From NCBI RefSeq assembly GCF_000308855.1, contig NZ_BAGM01000204.1:1-59251 (forward strand): 59,251 nucleotides of DNA, given 5' to 3'. This document shows, piece after piece, positions 34,922 to 42,657 of this stretch. The translations under genes and the position numbers were made by a program. Below the pieces are notes generated by a model. It did not search any database. It was not told the DNA's origin and saw only the letters and a list, made by a program, of their open reading frames with translations. Within the stretch, counting starts at the first letter, position 1, and each line of letters starts with the position of its first letter. The DNA is from Nocardia veterana NBRC 100344. GTDB lineage: Bacteria > Actinomycetota > Actinomycetes > Mycobacteriales > Mycobacteriaceae.

Positions 34922-35683
34922 TCAGTAGGTAGGTGGCGCGACCCGCGGCGGGGCGTCGGCAACAGATGCGGCCACGCCGGAGGAGGGTCCGGCGCCGGAC
35001 GATGTGACCGGCCCGGCGGTGTCGGCACCGCCGGACATCTGGTCGACGAGCTTGTTCCAGGCCTTGTCCCCCACGGTCATCACCTGCCGCAACGGCCAAA
35101 ACCGGGCACCGAGGTACATTTCGCCCGTCCCGTCGCCGAGTATGTCCAGATGATCCGGCCCCTCGTCGTCGGCGTTGAAGGTCACCGTGGTCAACGGCGG
35201 ATTCATATCGTCGATATTGACGATCGTCGAACTGCCGCCGGGGATGAACGAGCGCCGGCAGCGTGGGCTGTCTCCGATGGCGATATCGGCGCTGTTGGTG
35301 GAGATGGTGACGTCCGGATTCAGCAGCAGCTGCAGAATCCAGGACCGGGCGGCGTATTCGGGCCGATCGGAGTTGATCGACAATGTCACGGACGTCGCGA
35401 GATCCACGATCAGCACCGCCTCGGAGGTGGTGACACCCACGACCACAAGACGTTTCGGCGTCCCCACCGGATGCGGAAGATCATCGGCGGCATGGGTGGT
35501 GATCTCCGAACCGACACCGCCGCCGGTGGCCGGGTAGGCCATCACGGTGCCGGTGGCGACATCGACGGTGTAGGCCGCGATCGGGCTCAGTGCCCGCTCG
35601 CCGAGACACGACAGCCGGATGAGACCCTCGTCGTGCAGCCAGCTCACCGTATCGCCGACGGTGACGCCGCCGGGCTCGGTCAC
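34922..35683 (-). CDS. Conserved-looking ESX accessory protein of unknown function
   Basis: 253 residues, not recognised. It has a mixed alpha/beta pattern with hydrophobic strands (RLVVVGVTTSEAVLIVDLA) and a C-terminal Pro/Ala/Ser-rich tail (about 215-253). No signal peptide or membrane helix. GTG 35683 overlaps the stop of the YbaB-like gene by 4 bp (GTGA), so it belongs to the EspB-like operon. The mixed fold may be EspG-like or chaperone-like, but I cannot support this by motif. Confidence 0.6.
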   Translation of the reverse strand: MTEPGGVTVGDTVSWLHDEGLIRLSCLGERALSPIAAYTVDVATGTVMAYPATGGGVGSEITTHAADDLPHPVGTPKRLVVVGVTTSEAVLIVDLATSVTLSINSDRPEYAARSWILQLLLNPDVTISTNSADIAIGDSPRCRRSFIPGGSSTIVNIDDMNPPLTTVTFNADDEGPDHLDILGDGTGEMYLGARFWPLRQVMTVGDKAWNKLVDQMSGGADTAGPVTSSGAGPSSGVAASVADAPPRVAPPTY

Positions 35684-36024
35684 TGCCCAGGCTCCGAACC
35701 GGCGTCGACGAAGGCGTCGAGTTCCGGCTCGGGCTCGGCGTCCATGATCGTCTGATACTGCAACGCCGCGTCGGCCGTGCTCTCCCGGATCGCCGCCATG
35801 ATCTCGGTAACCAGCTCATCGGCTTCGAACCGGTCCACGGTCCCGGGCGCGAGATACAGGTCCGTCAGTCTGCCCATGGCATCGACTTCCGGGATGACCA
35901 GGCCGCTCGGCGACGGCCGGCGGGCCCGGATGCCATCGATCCGTTCCCGTAGATCGGCGATGCGATGGCGCAGTTCACGTGCGGCATCCAAGGCCGCCTG
36001 CACGTCGGGATGGATTCCGCTCAT
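35680..36024 (-). CDS. YbaB/EbfC-like (EspL-type) protein
   Basis: 114 residues. An N-terminal helix (DVQAALDAARELRHRIADLR), two short strands around GRLTDLYLAPG, and a second helix ending in ADAALQYQTIM give the YbaB fold pattern. ESX-1 loci encode a YbaB-like protein, EspL, next to espB; here too it is directly downstream of the EspB-like gene with an ATGA overlap. DNA binding or chaperone activity is possible. The acidic C-terminus (EPEPELDAFVDAGSEP) is unusual for a DNA binder. Confidence 0.7.
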   Translation of the reverse strand: MSGIHPDVQAALDAARELRHRIADLRERIDGIRARRPSPSGLVIPEVDAMGRLTDLYLAPGTVDRFEADELVTEIMAAIRESTADAALQYQTIMDAEPEPELDAFVDAGSEPGQ

Positions 36025-37538
36025 GCGTTACCTCCGGTTTGCGTTGGTGCCTGCTTGGCCGGCGACGGCGTCGGCGGCGTGACAGCGGGTGCGATCGTCG
36101 GCTTCTCGCCGATCACCTGCTCCGTGTGCGGGGTATCGTCGACATACATCAGGCGATCGGGATGCCAGGCCACGACTCGATTGCGTTCGTTGTTTCCGCC
36201 GCCGGCACCGGGCATTCCGGGTGTCATCGGCATATACGGCATTCCCGCCGCACCGGCGACGCCGCGGGTGGCCGCGGCCGGCGACGAGCCCAGCGCGTCG
36301 ATCACCGGCGCCTTGGGCATGGCGGACGCGTTCGAGGCCGACGGATTCGAGGCCGGTGAGCTCGACGCGACCGATGCCACCGTCGGCATCGGACCCACCG
36401 TCACCGACGGCAGGCTGTCACCGCCACCGCCGGCGCCGGACCCGATCGAGCTGGTGAGATCGCCGATCGGGGTGGCTGCGTTCCCGCCGTAACCACCCAC
36501 CCCGTAATCGCCGTAATCGCCGTACTCCCCGAGGCCGGACTCCGCATCACCGATGCTGTCGAACTGTCCGTCCTGCCCCATGGTGGACATACCGGTCTGC
36601 ATCATCGACATCATCGCCGGGATCATCTGCATCAAGGCTTGCAGATCCTGCCCGCCGCCGTCGGAGCCGGCCTGAGCGGTGCCGTTCGTGCCGTTCTTAC
36701 CCGGGGTCTTCGAATTCACCGATATCTCGTACTCGCCCACGGTCTGCGCCGAGCGGGCATTCTGCTCCTGGAATTTCGCCAGCGCATCCTGCATCGCCAC
36801 TTCGTTCTTCGAGCGCATCGCGGCGACGAGTTCCTTCCGGGCCGCGATGATCTCGGCCGGCGTCGGATGTTTCGCCTTCGCCGCGGTGAAGGCGTTGCTG
36901 TAATTCTCGATACCATCGGCCAACTCGCTCAGTGCCGAACCCAGTTGGTCGAGCCAACTGCGATGTTCGGTCAGCTGTTGCGCCGCGAGACTGCCGACCG
37001 GCGTCCAATGTTGCATACCTGCCGCTGTGCGGTCGATATGCCCGGTGGCCGCGGTATGTGTGGTGGCCAGGTAGCTGCGCAGATTCTGCGCGAATTGCGC
37101 CGCGTGGCCGGGGCCGGGGCCGGAATGCAACTGCTGGGCGAAGGTCAGCGGGTCCACTTCGGTGCCGACCATGGGAAACCGGAATTCCGGGGCGAATCGC
37201 GGTGTGTGCGGCGGTGTTTCGGCGACGGGATTGACCGCCTGCTCGCTGCCGCCGGCACCGGCCACCTTCCGCCCGTTCTCGTCATCGGTCCGGGTGTAGT
37301 CGACCGCGGCCGCACCGACGTTCCAGGCCGAGCGATGGACCTCGTTCAACACCCCGAGCAGCCCGTTCATCACAGTGGCAGCGTGGCCGTTGAGTTGCGG
37401 CACCGCCTGCGCGGAGATCGGGTCCGCGCCGGCGGGCACCACCCAGTCCTTCGGCAGCGCCGCGCCGGTGATCTGTGCCATCGTGGCGAGCTCGCCGGCC
37501 ATCGAAACCAGCTCAGCCGGATCGACATTCAGTGCCAT
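36021..37538 (-). CDS. EspB-like PE-PPE-fold secreted protein
   Basis: 505 residues. N-terminal helices (1-240) parallel EspB: an SAWNVGAAAVDYTRTDDENG stretch carrying a YxxxD export signal, a WTPVG turn in the WxG position, and a helix ending HPTPAEIIAARKEL like EspB's HPTYEDI region. A Met-rich stretch (LMQMIPAMMSMMQTG) sits at about 300-320, then Gly/Tyr and Gly/Ser-rich sequence. Near the end, DRLMYVDDTPHTEQVIGEKP parallels the EspB C-terminal TEAVIG motif. EspB is exported by ESX-1, cut by MycP1, and forms ring oligomers; the same is inferred here. GGAG lies 6 nt before ATG 37538. Confidence 0.8.
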   Translation of the reverse strand: MALNVDPAELVSMAGELATMAQITGAALPKDWVVPAGADPISAQAVPQLNGHAATVMNGLLGVLNEVHRSAWNVGAAAVDYTRTDDENGRKVAGAGGSEQAVNPVAETPPHTPRFAPEFRFPMVGTEVDPLTFAQQLHSGPGPGHAAQFAQNLRSYLATTHTAATGHIDRTAAGMQHWTPVGSLAAQQLTEHRSWLDQLGSALSELADGIENYSNAFTAAKAKHPTPAEIIAARKELVAAMRSKNEVAMQDALAKFQEQNARSAQTVGEYEISVNSKTPGKNGTNGTAQAGSDGGGQDLQALMQMIPAMMSMMQTGMSTMGQDGQFDSIGDAESGLGEYGDYGDYGVGGYGGNAATPIGDLTSSIGSGAGGGGDSLPSVTVGPMPTVASVASSSPASNPSASNASAMPKAPVIDALGSSPAAATRGVAGAAGMPYMPMTPGMPGAGGGNNERNRVVAWHPDRLMYVDDTPHTEQVIGEKPTIAPAVTPPTPSPAKQAPTQTGGNA

Positions 37539-37584
37539 GACGCTCTCCTCTCACCTGGTCACCACGATCTCACGCTGTCGCATC

Positions 37585-40185
37585 TCACGCCGTCTGCACC
37601 GCTACCGCCGGCATGACACCGGCGTCCGGCGGCGGAGCCGTATGGTCGCCGGTCGCGCCACCGGTCCCCTCGATACCGTTGGGATGCCGGAAGCCCGAGA
37701 AGGCCCCGAATTCGCTGCCGGCGAGGACCTCCGGAAGCGGCTTCAGTTCACCGTTGATCACGATCTCGGCCTTACCCTCATCGGCACCGCCACCGCCGGC
37801 GTCGGGGCTCGGCCCCGGTCCGGACGCCGGCACGGCAGCGTCCGGCGACGGGGTCGCGGGGGCCGCCGGGGCCGCGGAATCGGCGTTCGGGTCCCAGATG
37901 ACCACGATCGCGGAATGGCCGTCGTCCCAGGTCGCCACGTCGCCCGTCATCAATTGGCTGGGATCGATACTGGCACCGATCTGCTTGTTGTCCGACCACT
38001 TCGCCGCCGTCCCGGCATAGGCCGCCTTCGCGTCGGTGTCCTTCGTGTTCGATTCGGCCGCGGTGAGCGCGACATCGACAGCCGGCCACACCCGCTGCAC
38101 CTTGCCGTTGCGGAAGGTGTGGGGCACCTTTCCGTCGGCGCCGGGGACCGGCGGGGTCGTGCCGGTACCCTGCTGCGTGGAATTCGCGCCGTCGGGCGGA
38201 GTGTGCGCGGCCGGGGTCGCGGTGTTCTGATTCTGGTTCTGGTTCGACCACGGCGTCTGCGAAGCCTGTTGCGCCGGTGGTGGTGTGGTCGCCTGTTGCA
38301 GCCGGTCGACCCGGTCGTCCAGCGCACGGGTACCCGCTCCGGCGAGCGGATCACCCATCAAGCCGTCACCCATCAGTCCATTGCCCATCATGCCGTTGCG
38401 CATCATGGCGGGCAGCGCCATTCCGCTCAACATCTCCGGAAGCATCCCGGCCGCGCCCAGCCCGGGGTCGACGCCGGCGCCCATTCCGCCGAGACCCGCG
38501 CCGCCACCGGTCGGCACGCCCTGACCGGCGGACTGTTCGATGCGGTCGATCGCATCCTGCGCCGCCCGGTCGACGGCGGATTTGTCCGCATCGGTCGGGC
38601 TGTCCTCTTTTCCGGGATCGGCCCAGCTGGGAATCTTGCTGTCGTCGCCGCCGGTGCCGAGATTCGGATCGGCCAGATTGCCGCCACCGGGATTCTCCAG
38701 GCCTGCGAGTCTGCTGTCGATATTGGACTGCAGATTCTTTCCGACATCCGCCAAGCCGGCATTCAGCTTCTGATCGTAGGTGTCGGCCATCTTCTGCAGA
38801 TCGGCAGCGGTGATCACATTCTGCCCGGCGGCCAGTTCGGTCGTATCGATCAGCTCACCGTAACCTTGGATCAGCGCGGCCACGAAGGAACCCGGGTCGG
38901 ACTCACGCATGCTCGTTACAGCTTTGTTCATCCCGGCGATCAAATTCCCGATATCTGTCGCGCCCTGTTTCGACACCTCCTCCACACTGGTATCCGATTT
39001 CGTCACTTTGGCGAGCATATCGCGATCGTTTTTGTCGAATTTCCGGGCGCGTTCGTTGAAATCATTTACCACAGTCGTGTAGTCCTCCATGCCCTTGGAC
39101 TTCACGCCGTATTTCACGAGGGCTTCGGTGAGCTGCGGAGTTTCGGTGTATTTCACCTCTTTCTTGTTCTTCAGATCCCCGAAGAGCGCATAGTTGTCGT
39201 GCAGCGATTTCGCGAACGAGTCCGACGGCCCCGCATACCAGTCCGCGAGGTTGACGCTCAGGTCCTTGGGACGGATCAGGAATCCGTTCCCTTCGATGCC
39301 GGGGAACATGGTGGAATTCCTGACGAACGGTTCCTCCCCCAAGAATTCCGGACCGTCCCAGACGAACTTCACCGGCTGATACGGAGTATCGCCCCCAGGA
39401 TCGCCACCGCCGTCTTTACCTCCCTGGTGCGGCGGCTTGCCCGGCCCCTCGTCATCGCCGGTCAATGCGTTGTAGAGACTACCGATTCCCGACACCGTCC
39501 CGGAGCCGAGAGCCCGCAACCCGGTCCGGCCCCAACCGAACTTGTTCAGCCCCTTCGAATCCTTGAACAGGTCGTCGCCATATTTCTTCTTTGCGGCATT
39601 CAGCTTCTGGTCGAGCAGATCTTTCTGCCGCTTGGCAACCTTCAGGGCACGCGGGTTCTGCGCCTTGTTCAACGCGTCATCGAGCTGGTTATTCAGCTTC
39701 TGCGCTTCTACCTTTTTGTCAGCGAGTGCCTGGGCATCCTTGTTCGAAAGGCGTTTCTTACTTTCGAGATTTCTGATCTCATTGTTGAGGCGAGTCAAGT
39801 CGTCATTGGCAGTATCCAGGGGCCCTTTACTCCCGTTCCCGGCCGCCCGTTCCGCATCGATCACGTCTTGGCGGTTTTTCGGAAGATTCCTCGACAGCCG
39901 ATTGATATCGTTCTGCCTGTCCGCCGCGAGCCTCTCCAGCCTGCCCGCGCCGGCCGCCTTCGGACCCAACTTGTTGCCGAGGCCGCTCAATTTGTCGCCA
40001 CCCCAGGAGCCCGCACCCCCGAGGAGGCCTTGCTTCACGATATCGGTCGCATCGAACTTGAAGTCGTTGTCGTAGAGGGACTCGGCGGCGCCACCGGCAA
40101 AACCGGCCACGAAGGACTTCGCCCCCAGCCTGCTCGCGAGCGCCGTCACACCCACATTGACGGCGAATCCCGCCAAGTCACTCAT
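37585..40185 (-). CDS. Large multi-domain protein with NlpC-like C-terminal module
   Basis: 866 residues, not recognised as a whole. It opens with a Gly-zipper-like hydrophobic stretch (AGFAVNVGVTALASRLGAKS), then a long Lys/Arg/Asn-rich coiled-coil region (80-200), a beta/alpha region (about 270-400) with ADWYAGPSDSF, a helical region (400-560), and a Met/Gly-rich stretch (MLSGMALPAMMRNGMMG) at about 595-625. The shared C-terminal module spans about 680-850, with TGDVATWDDGHSAIVV at about 747 and a Pro/Ala insertion. GAGGGG-type sequence precedes ATG 40185. With 41914 and 42454 it makes a three-gene cassette. An exported effector or surface protein is inferred; no toxin motif is seen. Confidence 0.7.
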   Translation of the reverse strand: MSDLAGFAVNVGVTALASRLGAKSFVAGFAGGAAESLYDNDFKFDATDIVKQGLLGGAGSWGGDKLSGLGNKLGPKAAGAGRLERLAADRQNDINRLSRNLPKNRQDVIDAERAAGNGSKGPLDTANDDLTRLNNEIRNLESKKRLSNKDAQALADKKVEAQKLNNQLDDALNKAQNPRALKVAKRQKDLLDQKLNAAKKKYGDDLFKDSKGLNKFGWGRTGLRALGSGTVSGIGSLYNALTGDDEGPGKPPHQGGKDGGGDPGGDTPYQPVKFVWDGPEFLGEEPFVRNSTMFPGIEGNGFLIRPKDLSVNLADWYAGPSDSFAKSLHDNYALFGDLKNKKEVKYTETPQLTEALVKYGVKSKGMEDYTTVVNDFNERARKFDKNDRDMLAKVTKSDTSVEEVSKQGATDIGNLIAGMNKAVTSMRESDPGSFVAALIQGYGELIDTTELAAGQNVITAADLQKMADTYDQKLNAGLADVGKNLQSNIDSRLAGLENPGGGNLADPNLGTGGDDSKIPSWADPGKEDSPTDADKSAVDRAAQDAIDRIEQSAGQGVPTGGGAGLGGMGAGVDPGLGAAGMLPEMLSGMALPAMMRNGMMGNGLMGDGLMGDPLAGAGTRALDDRVDRLQQATTPPPAQQASQTPWSNQNQNQNTATPAAHTPPDGANSTQQGTGTTPPVPGADGKVPHTFRNGKVQRVWPAVDVALTAAESNTKDTDAKAAYAGTAAKWSDNKQIGASIDPSQLMTGDVATWDDGHSAIVVIWDPNADSAAPAAPATPSPDAAVPASGPGPSPDAGGGGADEGKAEIVINGELKPLPEVLAGSEFGAFSGFRHPNGIEGTGGATGDHTAPPPDAGVMPAVAVQTA

Positions 40186-40198
40186 ACCGATTCACCCC

Positions 40199-41914
40199 TC
40201 ACGCTGGCGCGGTGGCCGAGGCTGCCACGGGAATCACCGTGGGCGAGCCGTCGTCTCCGACAGGTTGCGGTTCTATTCCCGGCGGATGCACGAATCCGGA
40301 GAACGGGCCGAAATCTCCCGCCTTGTCGCTCATGTGATTCTCGAACCGCTGCAGTCCGCCCTCGACGATCACTTCGAGGTGCATGTCGGGCTCCTCGTCG
40401 AATTTCACCACCAGGGCGGTGCGGCGTTCCCAGCGCGCCACGTCTCCGGTCATCAACTCGTTCGGATCCTTCTGCGCGTCGACGGCCTTCCCGTCGGGAA
40501 CCTTGACGGGAGTGTGCTCATAGGCCTTGTTCGCGTCGGTGGTGGCGGCGTTGCCCACCGCCGCGGTCAGCGCCTGCGACACGACAGGCGACACCCGCAC
40601 GCTGCGACCGTCCACGAAGGTGAAAACGACCCTCCCGTCCTTGTCGACGGGCCCGGTGGCAGCGACCGGAGTGACGGTGTTGCCACTCGACACACGGGCT
40701 GGGCCGGCCTGTCCGGCGGGCTTCGCCGGTGCGGCGCTCTTGTCCTCGGCCCCAACCGGTTTGGCCGCTGCCGCCGCCGGCGCCTGCGTTCCGCCAGTGG
40801 CCGGTGGCGCAGTGCGGGCATTGTTCGCCCCGCTGCCCGGCGCGCGACCGACCGCCTCGGCACGTCCGCCCGAGACCGGGCTCGGATACCTGTTTCCCAT
40901 CGCATCGCCCATCGGACCGCGATTGGCCAGTGCGCTCATCACCGCGGGCAGTGCGTAACCCAGCGGCGACATCCCCTGCGACGTAGGCGAATTCGATCCG
41001 CCGCTCTGCTGGGCCGCCGGTGCCGAAGTCGCCTGCGATTCGAGATCCCGGATCTTGGCCAGTGCATCGTCGCTCGACTGCCCTTTTCCGGAGGACGCCG
41101 CAGTTTCGACTCCGGCCGGTGCGCCCGTCGTACCTCGTTCGGCACCGTCCCAGTTCCACGGCTGCGGCATATCGGCCGTCGTGGAGCCGGCGGTCCGGTC
41201 GGTATTCGCCCCCAGCGGGACGTCAGCGCCCGGTGGTGTCGCCGTCTCTTTTCCCTTCCCGCTGGGATCGCCGGCCGGATCGTCGGGTGAATCGGTTCCC
41301 AATTTCACCGGCGTCGTCTTCAGTGGAGGTTTCTTCCCGGGATCGGGCAGATCCGCTGTCTCCACCATCTTCTCGTGCACGGCGCTCATCACTTTGTGGA
41401 GCCGCGCAGACATGGACGCAACGACCGTCATCATGTAGTTGTCCTCGGTCAGTTCGCCCCCTCCGGTGGGAAGAAAGCTGGAATCCAGCGGCGGGTCATC
41501 GCCCGAGAACAGCTTGCTTACCGTCTTCACATCCAGTGGGTTGATCCGCGCATAACTGGTCAGATCGTTGATCTCAGCGGCAACCAGACCACGACCTTGG
41601 TCGACCAGGTCGGCCGCCTTCTTGACGACACCACGAACGCCGATATCGTCTTCGCGCAGCGAGTCATATATCTGTTTCAGCGTGTCTACCCAGAGCTCGT
41701 AGTTTCGGATGTTCGCCCCGCTCGCACCCTGTATCTGTACAACCGGGGGCTTCTCCGGAACATCCTCCTTCGTCCCTTTACCGAAGCTCTCCCAGCTGTC
41801 GAAATACATTTTGGGCAGCCCACGATAACGTTCCTGAACCGCTGTGGAGAACGTCAGGCCGTTCGGCAGCTTGTCCGGGTTGGGCATGAACACCTGTGGC
41901 ATGTCATCGGACAT
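40199..41914 (-). CDS. Helical protein with NlpC-like C-terminal module
   Basis: 571 residues, not recognised. Residues 1-190 are helical (RNYELWVDTLKQIYDSL; RLHKVMSAVHEKMVE), possibly a WXG100-like dimerising or export domain. Residues 190-430 are Pro/Gly/Ala-rich with a hydrophobic stretch (LGYALPAVMSALANRG). The C-terminal module is about 430-560, with TGDVARWERRTALVV near 489, where Arg replaces the His kept in the two sister proteins, and FSGFVHPPGIEP near the end. The ATG is 6 nt after the upstream stop, with little Shine-Dalgarno sequence. Confidence 0.7.
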   Translation of the reverse strand: MSDDMPQVFMPNPDKLPNGLTFSTAVQERYRGLPKMYFDSWESFGKGTKEDVPEKPPVVQIQGASGANIRNYELWVDTLKQIYDSLREDDIGVRGVVKKAADLVDQGRGLVAAEINDLTSYARINPLDVKTVSKLFSGDDPPLDSSFLPTGGGELTEDNYMMTVVASMSARLHKVMSAVHEKMVETADLPDPGKKPPLKTTPVKLGTDSPDDPAGDPSGKGKETATPPGADVPLGANTDRTAGSTTADMPQPWNWDGAERGTTGAPAGVETAASSGKGQSSDDALAKIRDLESQATSAPAAQQSGGSNSPTSQGMSPLGYALPAVMSALANRGPMGDAMGNRYPSPVSGGRAEAVGRAPGSGANNARTAPPATGGTQAPAAAAAKPVGAEDKSAAPAKPAGQAGPARVSSGNTVTPVAATGPVDKDGRVVFTFVDGRSVRVSPVVSQALTAAVGNAATTDANKAYEHTPVKVPDGKAVDAQKDPNELMTGDVARWERRTALVVKFDEEPDMHLEVIVEGGLQRFENHMSDKAGDFGPFSGFVHPPGIEPQPVGDDGSPTVIPVAASATAPA

Positions 41915-41920
41915 TGCACA

Positions 41921-42454
41921 TCAGGTTCCGACGGCAGCGGTGGGCACATGAATGGGCATCACCTCGATATCACCGATCGGCGCCGGCTGCGAACCACTTT
42001 GCATACCGGCGTAGGTGCCCATCATCAAAGCGGTGCCTCTACCCTTCTTGAGCACATCCTTGTACGTGTCGTATGCGGTGTTCTTCCAGAAGGTGGTGCT
42101 GACCACAGCTTTTCCGGCCTGTTTCCACGCGTCCTTCTTCAGCACGCTCTTTCCGGCGTTCACCAGGGCGGCCTTGGACATCGATTTGACGGCACCGCCG
42201 GCGACACCCAGACCGCCGGTCACCCCGCCCAGGACTGCACCGGTGGCGAATCCCTCGCCTACCTTGCCCCAGTCCCAGTCGGACTTGATGCCGTCCCTGA
42301 GCCCGGTCAGCACGCCTCCCGCGAGGGCTGCGGTCAACGGCCCGAACGGCCCGCCGAGCGCGAAGGCGGCGCCCGTGGCCACTCCGATCAGTGCGTCCGA
42401 CCAGTTGTTCTTGACGAAGTTACCGATACCGCTGATCAGGCTGCCCAAACCCAT
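41921..42454 (-). CDS. Glycine-rich, hydrophobic protein (possible membrane-inserting)
   Basis: 177 residues, not recognised. GxxxG-rich segments (ALIGVATGAAFALGGPFG; GFATGAVLGGVTGGLGVAGG) resemble glycine-zipper sequences of channel-like or pre-toxin domains. A Lys-rich helix follows at 95-140, then a short Pro-rich tail. There is no signal peptide. First gene of the cassette 42454-37585; GGAGG is 7 nt before ATG 42454 and palindrome C is 87 bp upstream. A similar hydrophobic opening in the 866-residue protein suggests related roles. Confidence 0.65.
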   Translation of the reverse strand: MGLGSLISGIGNFVKNNWSDALIGVATGAAFALGGPFGPLTAALAGGVLTGLRDGIKSDWDWGKVGEGFATGAVLGGVTGGLGVAGGAVKSMSKAALVNAGKSVLKKDAWKQAGKAVVSTTFWKNTAYDTYKDVLKKGRGTALMMGTYAGMQSGSQPAPIGDIEVMPIHVPTAAVGT

Positions 42455-42540
42455 CGAGCTACCTCCTCGACCGGGAACGCGAGTGCTGACCCATGGCGAC
42501 GCTCCGCTCCGATGACTGATCCGATCTCAATTCTCGGCGA

Positions 42541-42556
42541 TTCCCAATCGTGGGAA
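42541..42556. promoter_or_regulatory. ESX palindrome copy C (TTCCCA-ATCG-TGGGAA)
   Basis: The best copy: the arms extend to 8 bp (GATTCCCA and TGGGAATC). It lies in the 203-bp divergent region between the 177-residue protein gene (minus, start 42454) and the transglycosylase gene (plus, start 42658). On the plus side GATAGT follows after 29 nt; no clear -10 is seen on the minus side. Confidence 0.75.
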
Positions 42557-42657
42557 TCATCGTCGAAGCCGGCCGGTTCAGGATTGATAGTGCGCGCGGC
42601 GGTGGGTGTGTGCGACCTCCCGACGAGGACTCGAGGCAGGCAGGAGGGCTATCGAAT

